From positions 136,251 to 200,250 of the forward strand of contig NZ_CVQP01000010.1 of the NCBI RefSeq assembly GCF_001040705.1: 64,000 nt of DNA. The letters are read 5' to 3'. The notes below the pieces were generated by a model. The model did not search any database. It saw nothing but the letters and a program-made list of their open reading frames with translations, and was not told where the DNA came from. This DNA comes from Rhodococcus sp. RD6.2. GTDB lineage: Bacteria > Actinomycetota > Actinomycetes > Mycobacteriales > Mycobacteriaceae. Shown piece after piece: positions 1 to 10,984 of this stretch. Both the position numbers and the translations under genes were made by a program. Numbering within the stretch: the stretch's first letter is position 1; each line of letters opens with the position of its first letter.

Positions 1-1
1 G

Positions 2-430
2 GTGCGCGAGGACGTCGAGCTCCTCGAGGCGAGCTTCCTGAACGAACTCTCCCAAGCCAGGTCCCGGGAGATCGACCGCGGCGTCTGCCTCGTCGGCCCG
101 CACCGTGACGACCTGGAGCTCTGGCTCGGTGACCAGCCGGCCAAGGGATTCGCCAGCCACGGCGAATCGTGGTCGTTCGCGCTGTCGCTGCGCCTCGCGG
201 CGTTCGAGCTGTTGCGGTCGGACGGAACGGACCCGGTCCTCATGCTCGACGACGTGTTCGCCGAACTGGACCGGAAACGGCGTCGTGCCCTCGCTACAGT
301 CGCCGCCGATGCCGAGCAGGTGCTCATCACCGCGGCGGTCGCCGAGGACATACCCGAGGAACTGCACGCGACGAGGTTCGCCGTCGAGGCCGTCGACAGG
401 CCCGACGGCCGCACGTCCACTCTCCGCTGA
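2..430 (+). CDS. recF: RecF, DNA repair ATPase, C-terminal part
   Basis: This is the last 142 codons of RecF, which loads RecA at gapped DNA and helps restart stalled forks. The frame runs in from the left edge, so the start and Walker A motif lie outside. Visible motifs are [10 protein letters not shown] near residue 32, the ABC signature [13 protein letters not shown] near residue 52, and the Walker B/D-loop segment [13 protein letters not shown] near residue 77. Together these are diagnostic of RecF. A full RecF is about 380-400 residues. The gene is followed after 81 bases by a DciA-like gene, the usual actinobacterial order downstream of dnaN. Confidence 0.96.
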   Translation: MREDVELLEASFLNELSQARSREIDRGVCLVGPHRDDLELWLGDQPAKGFASHGESWSFALSLRLAAFELLRSDGTDPVLMLDDVFAELDRKRRRALATVAADAEQVLITAAVAEDIPEELHATRFAVEAVDRPDGRTSTLR

Positions 431-511
431 CCCGTTGACCCGGCGGGTCAGGTGCGGGAGGAAGTGCTCGGGAGGGATGGCTGGGATGATCGAGTGCGGA
501 AGGGAGCGGTG

Positions 512-1060
512 ATGACCGACGAACCGGAGTCCCCGGGCGGTGGAGAACCCGAACTGCGGGGCATCGACCTGGCCCGCCGTGCACTCGAGGAGGCGCGGGC
601 GGCGGCGAAGGCCAGTGGCAAGTCCGTCGGCCAGGGCAGGTCCTCGCCGAAACCCAAGTTGCGGGCTGCGGGCCGACGGAGCTGGTCCGGTGCCCGCCCC
701 GACGGCCGCGACCCGCAACCGTTCGGTGCGCTGGCGAATGCGGTCGCGAAGAGCCGTGGCTGGTCGTCGAGGGTGTCGGAGGGCACGGTGTTCGGCCGGT
801 GGCCGCAGGTGGTCGGGGAAGACATCTCGGCCCATGCGGAACCGGTGTCGTTGAAGGACGGCGTGCTGAGCGTGTCCGCGGAGTCGACGGCGTGGGCCAC
901 CCAGCTGCGGCTGATGCAGTCCCAGCTTCTCGCGAAGATCGCGGCGGCCGTCGGCGACGGCGTCGTCACCAGCCTGCGGATCACCGGCCCCACCGCGCCG
1001 AGTTGGCGCAAGGGCGACCGGCACGTCAAGGGCCGAGGTCCGCGGGACACCTACGGCTGA
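512..1060 (+). CDS. DUF721/DciA-family protein
   Basis: A 182-residue protein of the DUF721 family, orthologous by position and sequence to Rv0004. DciA proteins of this family are the ancestral bacterial loaders of the replicative helicase DnaB. The N-terminal 85 residues are polar and low complexity. The conserved domain follows, with [11 protein letters not shown] and a stretch around [27 protein letters not shown]. The open frame extends 20 codons further upstream, but the ATG at 512 has an AAGGGAG ribosome-binding site 5 bases before it and gives the family-typical N-terminus. The helicase-loading role is inferred from the family. Confidence 0.9.
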   Translation: MTDEPESPGGGEPELRGIDLARRALEEARAAAKASGKSVGQGRSSPKPKLRAAGRRSWSGARPDGRDPQPFGALANAVAKSRGWSSRVSEGTVFGRWPQVVGEDISAHAEPVSLKDGVLSVSAESTAWATQLRLMQSQLLAKIAAAVGDGVVTSLRITGPTAPSWRKGDRHVKGRGPRDTYG

Positions 1061-1084
1061 GTCGTTCACGGCGAAGATCTCGAG

Positions 1085-1113
1085 TTGTCTATTACCCAGT
1101 GTTACAGTTACTC
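1085..1113 (+). promoter_or_regulatory. candidate promoter for the PF10118 operon
   Basis: TTGTCT (1085-1090) and TTACTC (1108-1113) are separated by exactly 17 bases in the gap before the PF10118 gene. The -10 is a poor match to consensus. The same stretch has TTAC repeats (TGTTACAGTTAC), which could be a regulator site. A 7-bp hairpin, GGCGACG/CGTCGCC, lies at 1141-1159 next to the ribosome-binding site. Confidence 0.25.
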
Positions 1114-1173
1114 CACGTGTTGTGAGTGAGCTGTGTCACGGGCGACGCCCTGCGTCGCCGGAAGGGAACGACA

Positions 1174-2082
1174 ATGGGCGCCGAAACCCTCGACCGAGCT
1201 GTTCGCGACGAGCCGGAACACCTCCTGCTGCAGGCGCGCGACGTGCAGTTCGACTGGTCCGACCTGCCGATGCACTGGGTCGACGGCGATCCGTTCACCA
1301 CCCACGTGTTCAACGTGATGCACATCCTGCTTCCGGCGGGGGAGGACTGGTTCGTCGAGACGTTCAAGGAGGCGCTGCCCCTGATCGACGACGAGGCGCT
1401 GCGCGCGGACGTCGCGGGCTTCATCGGCCAGGAGGCGATGCATTCGTCCGCACATTCCGGGGTCCTCGTGCACCTCAAGGCGAAAGGTCTCGACCCGACC
1501 CCGTACACCGACCAGATGAACTGGGTCTTCACGACACTGCTCGGACCGCGTCCGTTCACGGCGGGCCGCCGGGAGAACTACCTGGTGGAGCGCCTCGCCC
1601 TGATCGCGGCGATCGAACACGTCACCGCGTTCCTCGGCGACTGGGTCCTCAACGCCCGCGCTCTCGATTCGGCCGGAGTGCATCCGACGATGCTCGACCT
1701 GCTGCGCTGGCACGGGTCGGAGGAGGTCGAGCACCGGTCGGTCGCCTACGACGTCCTGCGCTACTTCGACAAGCGGGAGTCGCGTCGGCTGCGCACCCAA
1801 CTCGTCGCTACCCCCGCGTTGGTGTACCTGTGGATTCGGGGTACGCGATTTCTGATGGCGAACGACCCCGAGTTGGCGCATCTCGCGCCGCACCGACGCC
1901 GGCCGCACGTCACCGACTTCCGCGCTGCAGGTAGGCGCGGGGTGCTGCCGACGACGACGGACCTGGTGCGGCGGATGAGCCGGTACTTCCGCCGCGACTA
2001 TCACCCCTCGCAGGAGGGATCGACGTCGCAGGCCGTCGCCTACCTCGCGTCCTCGCCCGCGGCCCGCGCGGCGGTTCGATGA
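1174..2082 (+). CDS. PF10118 'metal-dependent hydrolase' family protein with diiron-like motifs
   Basis: A 302-residue soluble protein of the family usually called predicted metal-dependent hydrolase (PF10118). The chain shows E62, then E87-x-x-H90, then E148, then E184-x-x-H187. This helix-wise E...ExxH...E...ExxH pattern is typical of four-helix ferritin-like diiron carboxylate enzymes. Its stop overlaps the next start by four bases (ATGA), and the next gene encodes a flavin/2Fe-2S reductase, so an oxygenase that receives electrons is at least as likely as a hydrolase. The ATG at 1174 follows a GAAGGGA ribosome-binding site; an in-frame start at 1126 is less likely. The substrate is unknown. 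Confidence 0.85.
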   Translation: MGAETLDRAVRDEPEHLLLQARDVQFDWSDLPMHWVDGDPFTTHVFNVMHILLPAGEDWFVETFKEALPLIDDEALRADVAGFIGQEAMHSSAHSGVLVHLKAKGLDPTPYTDQMNWVFTTLLGPRPFTAGRRENYLVERLALIAAIEHVTAFLGDWVLNARALDSAGVHPTMLDLLRWHGSEEVEHRSVAYDVLRYFDKRESRRLRTQLVATPALVYLWIRGTRFLMANDPELAHLAPHRRRPHVTDFRAAGRRGVLPTTTDLVRRMSRYFRRDYHPSQEGSTSQAVAYLASSPAARAAVR

Positions 2083-3188
2083 CCGTGGAACGAAATACGA
2101 TGGTGCCGAACGAGGTTCATCAGATCACCCCATCGGATCTGCGGGGCCGTCGGCGTCCCGACCGGGCCATGGGCCTGCTCCGGATGTTCGCCGACCGGTA
2201 TCTCGACCTGATCGCCCGACACGCCTACGACCCGACGCATGCCGGACACAACCCGGATTCCGCGATGACCCTCGTGGTCACCGATCGTCGTGTCGTGGCC
2301 ACCGACCAGAACGTCGTCGCCCTCACGTTCGCCGCGCCCGACGGCCACGCCCTTCCCCGGTGGCAGCCGGGATGTCACGTCGATTTCCATCTGCCGTCCG
2401 GGCGCCGTAGGCAGTACTCCCTGTGCGGGGATCCGGGCGACGCGTCGCACTACACCGTTGCGGTGCGGGCGATCCCGGACGGCGGTGGTGGATCGCTCGA
2501 GATGCACCAGCTCGAACCGGGAACCCAGGTCACGGTTCTCGGTCCGCGCAACGGGTTTCCGTTCGTCGGCGCAGGCAGCGCGCTGTTCATCGCGGGGGGA
2601 ATCGGAATCACTCCCGTCATCGCGATGGTGCGCCGCGCCCGGGAACTCGGAATGGACTGGCAATTGGTCTATTCCGGGCGTTCCAGGACGACGATGCCGT
2701 TCCTCGACGAGATCGAGGAATGGGACCGCGACCGGGTGGTCGTCCGAACCGACGAGGAGGACGGACTCCCGACCCCCGCCGACCTGCTCGGCCGCGCAGT
2801 CCCGGGAGGCGCCGTGTACTGCTGTGGCCCCGCCCCGATGCTCGAGTCCGTCCGAACGCACGTCGCCGCCACCGGTGCCGCCGCCCTGCATCTCGAAAGA
2901 TTCGGTGCTCCACCGGTTCTCGACGGTGAGCCGTTCGAGGTGGAGCTGGCCCGCAGTGGCGAGGTGTTCGCCGTGGGCGCGGACGAGACGATCCTCGAGG
3001 TCGTGCGACGCCGTCGGCCGGGGATCGGCTATTCCTGCATGCAGGGGTTCTGCGGCACCTGCAAGGTGGGTGTCGTCGATGGCACTCCCGACCACCGCGA
3101 CACGCGACTGTCCCCCGACGAGCGGCGTGACGACATGCTGATCTGCGTGTCCCGCAGCATCGGCGACCGCCTGGTTCTCGACCTCTGA
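2079..3188 (+). CDS. ferredoxin reductase-type oxidoreductase (FMN/FAD, NAD(P), 2Fe-2S)
   Basis: A 369-residue one-protein electron-transfer chain that passes electrons from NAD(P)H through flavin to a plant-type 2Fe-2S cluster. After about 65 unassigned residues comes the flavin domain with RQYSLCGDPGD. A nucleotide-binding domain follows, with FIAGGIGITPVIAMV and YCCGPAPML. The C-terminal ferredoxin domain has the cluster motif YSCMQGFCGTCKVG and a final cysteine in MLICVS. Such reductases serve Rieske or diiron oxygenases, so the ATGA-coupled PF10118 protein is the obvious partner. The downstream alpha/beta hydrolase begins 21 bases later and is probably cotranscribed. Confidence 0.93.
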   Translation: MTVERNTMVPNEVHQITPSDLRGRRRPDRAMGLLRMFADRYLDLIARHAYDPTHAGHNPDSAMTLVVTDRRVVATDQNVVALTFAAPDGHALPRWQPGCHVDFHLPSGRRRQYSLCGDPGDASHYTVAVRAIPDGGGGSLEMHQLEPGTQVTVLGPRNGFPFVGAGSALFIAGGIGITPVIAMVRRARELGMDWQLVYSGRSRTTMPFLDEIEEWDRDRVVVRTDEEDGLPTPADLLGRAVPGGAVYCCGPAPMLESVRTHVAATGAAALHLERFGAPPVLDGEPFEVELARSGEVFAVGADETILEVVRRRRPGIGYSCMQGFCGTCKVGVVDGTPDHRDTRLSPDERRDDMLICVSRSIGDRLVLDL

Positions 3189-3209
3189 CCGTCTCTGAGG
3201 AGATGACGA

Positions 3210-4157
3210 ATGACAATGAACACCAACAGCTCTCGCGGCCCTGCCCGCGCGACCGCGGTTCGTAACGGAGCGGTCGACCTCGCCGTTTTCGAACAGGGCA
3301 ACCCGGACGGTCCGACCGTCGTGCTCGTGCACGGCTGGCCGGACACCCACCGGCTGTGGGATCACGTGGTCCCGCTGCTCGCGGACCGGTTCCGGGTGAT
3401 CAGCTACGACACCCGCGGGGCCGGACGGTCCTCGGTGCCGACGTCGGTGTCGGACTACCGACTCGAGCTGCTCGCGACGGATCTACTCGCCGTCGTCGAC
3501 GCGGTGAGCCCCGACGAAGCCGTCCACGTGCTCGCGCACGACTGGGGGTCGCTCGAGGCGTGGGAGGCGGTCTGCTCGCCGGGTGCGGTCGGCCGCATCG
3601 CGTCGTTCACGTCGACCTCGGGCTGGTGCTTCGACCACCTGGGGCACTGGATGCGCCGCACCCTGCGCAACCCGACTCCGTCCGGGGTCGGGAAGGTGCT
3701 CGCGCAGTTCGCCGCCTCGTTCTACGCGGTGCTGTTCCATGTGCCGGTGGTGCCCGAGTTCGTCACGGGGAAGGTGATCGCACCGCGCTGGCCGCGGTTC
3801 CTCGCATTGTTCGATCGGATGGATCCGGCGTTGGCGCTGCCGTCCGCGACGATCGCCCGCGACGCCGCGAACGGGATCAAGCGGTATCGCGCCAACACGC
3901 TCGACCGGCTGGGGCGGCCACGGCTGCGCCGAACCGACGTTCCGGTCCAGCTGCTCGTGAACACCAGGGACAAGGCCGTGTTGCCGTTCGGTTTCGAGGA
4001 AACCGCGCACTGGGCCGCTGACCTGCGGCGCACCGAGGTCCCGTCCGGGCACTGGTCGCCGCTCTCGCACGCACCCGACGTCGCGCGGCACACCGCGGAC
4101 TTCGTGGTCGACGTCATCTCGCGCTCGGCCGCCGACGGGCCCGCTGCCGCCGTGTGA
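3210..4157 (+). CDS. alpha/beta hydrolase, epoxide-hydrolase-like
   Basis: A 315-residue alpha/beta-fold hydrolase. The oxyanion-hole motif HGWPD is at residues 41-45. The nucleophile elbow HDWGS at 110-114 places aspartate D111 where esterases have serine, as in epoxide hydrolases and haloalkane dehalogenases. The likely catalytic histidine is in SGHWSPL near residue 281. The YDTRGAGRS segment is also typical. HGWP and a Tyr-rich cap favour epoxide hydrolase over dehalogenase. The ribosome-binding site is GAGGAGATG. As the third gene of an oxygenase-like operon it could open an epoxide made upstream, but that link is inferred. Confidence 0.88.
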   Translation: MTMNTNSSRGPARATAVRNGAVDLAVFEQGNPDGPTVVLVHGWPDTHRLWDHVVPLLADRFRVISYDTRGAGRSSVPTSVSDYRLELLATDLLAVVDAVSPDEAVHVLAHDWGSLEAWEAVCSPGAVGRIASFTSTSGWCFDHLGHWMRRTLRNPTPSGVGKVLAQFAASFYAVLFHVPVVPEFVTGKVIAPRWPRFLALFDRMDPALALPSATIARDAANGIKRYRANTLDRLGRPRLRRTDVPVQLLVNTRDKAVLPFGFEETAHWAADLRRTEVPSGHWSPLSHAPDVARHTADFVVDVISRSAADGPAAAV

Positions 4158-4254
4158 GGTTCCCGACGGGTCGCGGGACACGCCGTGGTCGCTGAAACTG
4201 CGCCTACGGGCTGCTCAGGGGTGTCGTAGATGCCCTTGCGTCCGGGCCTACCAG

Positions 4255-6390
<2,136 letters not shown>

Positions 6391-6399
6391 CGGACGGAT

Positions 6400-6449
6400 C
6401 CGGAGCCGCACCCGAGTGTGATATGAATCACTCGAAGGTGCGGCTCCGG
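6400..6449 (+). terminator. gyrB transcription terminator
   Basis: A strong hairpin begins 10 bases after the gyrB stop. CCGGAGCCGCACC (6400-6412) pairs perfectly with 6437-6449, and CGAGTG pairs with CACTCG inside it, with a 2-base bulge. There is no long T-tract, as is common in actinobacteria. The rest of the 316-base gap to the sensor kinase (6450-6706) shows no gene. It contains AT-richer sequence with TTGATAACGACACGGTAACC (6540-6559), probably promoter DNA. Confidence 0.75.
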
Positions 6450-6706
6450 CCGTCTCCGCTGTCGCGATTCGGGACGGAAAGTGACAATTGTGACGTGTGG
6501 TGCACAACACGATCGCGGTGGTCGCATCTCGGATTCAAGTTTGATAACGACACGGTAACCAATTGGGTACATTCCACGTACTGTCGTGAGCGAACAGGCT
6601 TTACACTCCGATATCGCCCAGCAGTCTGTTTTTCGGCGCCCGTACGAACACTCGATATGGGGGAGGACGGTGCAGGTCGGCGACCAGCACCGGACCTGGG
6701 TGGAAA

Positions 6707-9568
6707 GTGAGCGTTGGAGAGATGAACACAGAATCGACGCCTGTCCGCAGGCTGTGGAACCTCGAGGGCTGGGGACTGCGGTGGAAGGTCTCCGCGGTTC
6801 TCGCGATCCCACTGACAGTCGCCATGGTGCTCGGTGGGCTGCGAGTCCAGGACGAGCTCAGTCGTGCCATGCACTTCAGCTCCGCCGCCGACCAGGTCGT
6901 GGACGTCCCCGACATCGTCACCCTGGGAACGCGTTTCGGTCTCGCCTCGGCAGGCTACTCGGTGAACACGATGCTGCCCGAGGACCTCGACGCCGTCGAC
7001 CAGTCGATCGAGACGGTCAGGGGCGCCGCCGCCAATCCCGAGCTGTCCCCCGAGGTGGCCGAACAGCTCAACGCAGCAGTTCAAGAGATCGCAGAGATCC
7101 AGACGGCGATGCGCGCCGGTGCGCCCATCCCCGACCTGCCCGCTCGCACGTCCGCGATTCGTGTCGACCTGGCCAAGATCGTCGACGAGATCGTCGCGCC
7201 GATCGACGATCCCGAGGTCGTCGCCGCCCACACCCGCCTCGTCGATGCGTGGTCCGCTCAGCGGCGACTCGCCGACCAGGTCACGGGCGCCATCGCGCTG
7301 CTCAAGGACCCGAAGGCCCCGCTCACCGACCTGATCTCCGCTACCGGCGCCGAGCTCGCGATGATCGATTCGCTCGCGACGTCCTACCCGGACGCCGAAG
7401 CCAAGACGAACGCGCTGCGGGACGGTGTCCATTCCCGACTCCGGATGATCGACGCCGCGATCGGCGGCCCGCTGCCCCTGCTCGAACTCCGTGCCTCGCT
7501 CGTCGACAGCGTCGACATCTACGGATCGCTCATCGACGAGGCGTCCAGTGCCATCTCGTCCACCGTCATCGACAGGGCCGAGGAGACGCGTTCGGCCGCG
7601 CTGCGTGACGCGACGATCGTCCTCGTGACGCTGCTCGCCGCCCTCGTCCTCGCCCTCCTCGTCTCCCGGTCGCTGGTCGGACCCATCCGGCGCCTGCGAT
7701 TCGGTGCACTCCAGGTCGCGAGGAAGGACCTGCCCGACGCCATCGACCGGGTCATGGCGGGCGACGCCGACGCCGTGAAGAACTTCGATCCACTGCCGGT
7801 CGACACGACGGAAGAGATCGGCCAGCTCGCTCGCGCCGTGGACGACATCCACGGCCAGGCACTCAAGCTGGCAGGCGAACAGGCCGGACTGCGCATGCAG
7901 ATCGGGGACATGTTCGAGACCCTGGCCCGGCGCTCCAAGTCGCTCGTCGACCAGCAGCTCGGACTCATCGAGAGCCTCGAGTTCGAGGAGAAGGACCCCA
8001 AGCGACTCGAGAGCCTGTTCCGTCTCGATCACCTCGCCGCACGTATGCGCCGCAACGGCGACAACCTGCTCATTCTCTCGGGAACCCAGACGCGCCGGAC
8101 CCAGTCGGCGCCGGTGCAGCTCGGCGACGTGGTCCGCGCCGCGATGTCCGAGGTCGAGGAGTACCAGCGGGTCCAGGTCGGAAGCACGCCGAGCGGCGCC
8201 CTCTCCGGCGGAGTCGCGACAGACATCGTGCACCTGCTGGCCGAACTGCTCGACAACTCGTTGCGTGCGTCCCCGCCGGACACCCGGGTGCGGATCACGT
8301 TCGCACGGGCGGTCGACGGCGGCGTCCTCCTCGAGGTCACCGATCAGGGCATCGGTATCCCCGCCGCCGACCTGGCGGTCATCAACGAACGACTCGCATC
8401 CGGCGGCCAGGTCGGCCCCGAAACCGCACGCCACATGGGCCTGTTCGTGGCGAGTCGCCTTTCCGCGCGCCACGGATTGACGGTTCGGCTGCGGTCGTCG
8501 TTGGTCGAGGGCCGACCGCTGGGTATCACCGCAAGCGTGCACGTCCCGGCAAACCTCCTGATGTCGCCGGTCGAGATGGAAGCCACCGGGCCGCAGGTCA
8601 GGTTGGACACCGGGGGACTGCCCCAGGTAACCGTCGTCCAGTCCGGGGAGATGCCGCAGCTCGTCGCCGAACCGACGACGTCCGTGATGAAGCGCCTGCG
8701 GCCGCCCACCCCGGTCCCGACGCCCCCCGAACAGGCTGGTTCGCAGGCAGAACCAGGTACGTCGGAGCGTGTGCCGTCCGATCCTGTGCCGTCCGCGACG
8801 CCCGTCGACCCGACTCCGGCTGCACCCGTTGCACCACCGGTTTCGGCGCTCGTGGCGCCCTCGATTCCGTCCGAGTCGTCCTCGTCCGTGCAGCCTCCGG
8901 CGACAGCAGAATCCCGGTCGGGCGAACCGGAGACGAACGGGCAGAGCTTCACACTGAGCGGCCTGCCGCAACGAGTTCCCGGCGCCGCGTCGGGTCTTCC
9001 TCAGCGCACGCCCGGTGCCAGCGGCGCCCCGCGGCCCGCCTCGGCTCCGCAGGTCGCGGTGGAGAAGGCGCCGCCGCAGGAACCGATCGGCGCGCGCCCC
9101 GATCCGCTGAACCCGGACGACCCGAACGAGTCGCAGGGAACCAGGCACCGCTACCGCAGCAACCCGGTCAAGACCGCGTCGTTCTTCCAGAACCGGCCGT
9201 CCGCCCCTCCGACGCAGGACGTCACCGCGACGGGGACGCCGATCTTCTCCGGCATGGTCTCGGACTGGCTGACCGACCCGACTCAACCGGGCGGGTCGAG
9301 CAGCGACTGGAACACCGCCGCGGACGCCGGCTGGCAGGCCGCGGAACAGGCTTCCGTTGCCCCGGTCGAACGGCACACGCAGTCGGGTCTCCCGCAGCGG
9401 ATGCCGGGACGACGGCTCGTTCCGGGCAGTGTCGACAACGCCGAACCGCGTGCGCGACTGCGTGACCCGGAGTCGGTTCGCGACAATCTCAGCCGACATC
9501 AGATGGGTATTCGGGCGGGCCGTGCCGCGGGCCGTACCGAAGGCAACAGCAATGAAGGAGATCGATGA
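6707..9568 (+). CDS. sensor histidine kinase of a conservon (CvnA type)
   Basis: A 953-residue membrane sensor kinase. It has a membrane segment near residues 27-45, an extracytoplasmic helical sensor domain to about 300, a second segment near 301-323, then a HAMP-like linker. The H-box-like [13 protein letters not shown] places H442, the N-box ELLDNS has N517, and the G-box is DQGIGIP near 546. The last 310 residues are Pro/Ala-rich, with three copies of a SGLPQR-like motif. This matches the CvnA-type kinases of Streptomyces conservons, and the next three genes supply CvnB, C and D. The GTG at 6707 is used; ATG 6722 is possible but has little room for a ribosome-binding site. No response-regulator gene follows. 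Confidence 0.92.
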   Translation: MSVGEMNTESTPVRRLWNLEGWGLRWKVSAVLAIPLTVAMVLGGLRVQDELSRAMHFSSAADQVVDVPDIVTLGTRFGLASAGYSVNTMLPEDLDAVDQSIETVRGAAANPELSPEVAEQLNAAVQEIAEIQTAMRAGAPIPDLPARTSAIRVDLAKIVDEIVAPIDDPEVVAAHTRLVDAWSAQRRLADQVTGAIALLKDPKAPLTDLISATGAELAMIDSLATSYPDAEAKTNALRDGVHSRLRMIDAAIGGPLPLLELRASLVDSVDIYGSLIDEASSAISSTVIDRAEETRSAALRDATIVLVTLLAALVLALLVSRSLVGPIRRLRFGALQVARKDLPDAIDRVMAGDADAVKNFDPLPVDTTEEIGQLARAVDDIHGQALKLAGEQAGLRMQIGDMFETLARRSKSLVDQQLGLIESLEFEEKDPKRLESLFRLDHLAARMRRNGDNLLILSGTQTRRTQSAPVQLGDVVRAAMSEVEEYQRVQVGSTPSGALSGGVATDIVHLLAELLDNSLRASPPDTRVRITFARAVDGGVLLEVTDQGIGIPAADLAVINERLASGGQVGPETARHMGLFVASRLSARHGLTVRLRSSLVEGRPLGITASVHVPANLLMSPVEMEATGPQVRLDTGGLPQVTVVQSGEMPQLVAEPTTSVMKRLRPPTPVPTPPEQAGSQAEPGTSERVPSDPVPSATPVDPTPAAPVAPPVSALVAPSIPSESSSSVQPPATAESRSGEPETNGQSFTLSGLPQRVPGAASGLPQRTPGASGAPRPASAPQVAVEKAPPQEPIGARPDPLNPDDPNESQGTRHRYRSNPVKTASFFQNRPSAPPTQDVTATGTPIFSGMVSDWLTDPTQPGGSSSDWNTAADAGWQAAEQASVAPVERHTQSGLPQRMPGRRLVPGSVDNAEPRARLRDPESVRDNLSRHQMGIRAGRAAGRTEGNSNEGDR

Positions 9569-9978
9569 GCAGCGATCATGTGTCCGAGGGCCATCCGCTG
9601 GACTGGCTCGTCTCGAACTTCGCCCGGGACACCCCGGGCGTGTCGCACGCCGTCCTCGTCTCCGCGGACGGCCTGCTCATGGCGGGTAGCGCACACCTGC
9701 CGACCGATCGTGCCGAGCAGCTCGCTGCCGTCACCTCCGGTCTCGCGAGCCTGTCTGCAGGCGTGTCGAACCTGTTCGACGGTGGCGGCGTCCTGCAGTC
9801 GGTCGTCGAGATGCAGCACGGCTACCTGCTGCTGATGAGCGTCGGCGACGGTTCGCACCTCGCCGCGCTGACGTCGACCAACTGCGACATCGGGCAGATC
9901 GGATACGAGATGGCCCTCCTGGTCGACCGGGTCGGCGCTTCGGTCCAGGCCGTCCCGCGCACGTCGATCGGTACCTGA
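9565..9978 (+). CDS. roadblock/LC7-domain protein (CvnB type)
   Basis: A 137-residue single-domain roadblock/LC7 protein. Members of this family act as regulators or GTPase-activating partners of small Ras-like GTPases, as MglB does for MglA. The start [29 protein letters not shown] is typical of actinobacterial conservon CvnB proteins. The ATG overlaps the sensor-kinase stop by four bases (ATGA), so the two are translationally coupled. The GTPase partner is three genes on. The GAP role here is inferred from the family. Confidence 0.93.
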   Translation: MSSDHVSEGHPLDWLVSNFARDTPGVSHAVLVSADGLLMAGSAHLPTDRAEQLAAVTSGLASLSAGVSNLFDGGGVLQSVVEMQHGYLLLMSVGDGSHLAALTSTNCDIGQIGYEMALLVDRVGASVQAVPRTSIGT

Positions 9979-9988
9979 CGGAGACACG

Positions 9989-10363
9989 ATGGACGAGTTC
10001 TACGACGCCCCCGGCGTGGCCGGACCGAGTCTGGTCCGGCCGTATTCGCTGACCTCGGGACGAACCAAGCCCAAGGTCGAGCTGGCCATCGAGGCGTTGA
10101 TCCAGACGTTGCCCGACCCGGACAACAGGGCTTTCGAACTCGGTGATGTCGATTCGGCGATTGTGGCACTGTGTTCGCAATCACCCTCTGTTGCAGAGAT
10201 CGCCGCCAGGGTCGGCGTTCCGATCGGAGTCGCCCGCGTACTGGTGGGTGACCTCGTCGAGGCCGGGCACGTCCGGATCATGGCAACACTTCAGGACGAC
10301 TCGAGCGACAAGGAACGTCGCGACCTGATCGAAAGGGTCCTCGGTGGACTTCGCAAGATCTGA
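9989..10363 (+). CDS. DUF742 protein (CvnC type)
   Basis: A 124-residue DUF742 protein. After a proline- and tyrosine-containing N-terminus (GPSLVRPYSLTSGRT), the C-terminal half looks like a winged helix (VAEIAARVGVPIGVARVLVGDLVEAGHV). DUF742 proteins are the third member of conservons, and their biochemical role is poorly known. The gene begins 10 bases after the roadblock gene, and its 3' end overlaps the GTPase gene by 20 bases. Confidence 0.92.
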   Translation: MDEFYDAPGVAGPSLVRPYSLTSGRTKPKVELAIEALIQTLPDPDNRAFELGDVDSAIVALCSQSPSVAEIAARVGVPIGVARVLVGDLVEAGHVRIMATLQDDSSDKERRDLIERVLGGLRKI

Positions 10364-10934
10364 CACCCGGCGCAACAGCCAGGTGACTTCAACGAAAATC
10401 GTCGTGGCCGGCGGATTCGGAGTCGGCAAGACGACCCTCGTCGGGACTGTCTCCGAAATCGTTCCGTTGCGGACGGAGGCGCTGGTCACCAACGCCTCCG
10501 CCGGCGTCGACAACATCAGCGCCACGCCGCAGAAGGCGACGACGACGGTGGCCATGGACTTCGGCAGGATCAGCCTCGCCGACGACCTGGTGCTGTACCT
10601 GTTCGGGACGCCCGGCCAGAACCGATTCTGGTTCATGTGGGACGACCTGATCCGGGGAGCCATCGGCGCGATCGTCCTGATCGACACGCGCAGGCTCGAC
10701 GAGTCCTTCGCCGCCGTCGACTTCTTCGAGGCCAGGAACCTGCCGTTCCTGGTGGCGATCAACGAGTTCGACGACGCTCCGCGCTACCACCCCGAGGACA
10801 TCCGGCAGGCGTTGGCGATCCCCGCCGATGTGCCGATCCTGTCGATCGACGCCCGGCAGCGCGAGTCGGCGAAGAGCGCGCTCGTCGCGGTCACCGAGTA
10901 CGCGCTGCGCCGCCTCGGTCAGACGGTCGCCTGA
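10344..10934 (+). CDS. conservon GTP/ATP-binding protein (CvnD type)
   Basis: A 196-residue P-loop GTPase of the MglA-like/CvnD family. Walker A is GGFGVGKTTLVG near residues 25-36. The switch II region has LYLFGTPGQNRFWFMWDDL near 88-106. The base-specificity segment is AINEFD rather than canonical NKxD, which is usual for this subfamily. It is the presumed output of the module, switched by the kinase and roadblock protein at the membrane. The GTG at 10344 overlaps the DUF742 gene by 20 bases. A GTG at 10383 is a shorter alternative. Confidence 0.93.
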   Translation: MDFARSDTRRNSQVTSTKIVVAGGFGVGKTTLVGTVSEIVPLRTEALVTNASAGVDNISATPQKATTTVAMDFGRISLADDLVLYLFGTPGQNRFWFMWDDLIRGAIGAIVLIDTRRLDESFAAVDFFEARNLPFLVAINEFDDAPRYHPEDIRQALAIPADVPILSIDARQRESAKSALVAVTEYALRRLGQTVA

Positions 10935-10984
10935 CCTAGCGGTCCAGGCCCGAGTCCCCATCACCGAAAGGCGACGATCCGCAC

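Noticed and set aside
6540-6560. TTGATAACGACACGGTAACC before the sensor kinase as an MtrA- or Rpf-type regulatory box
   Set aside because: The two TAAC units suggest a repeat, but I cannot match it reliably to a known consensus.
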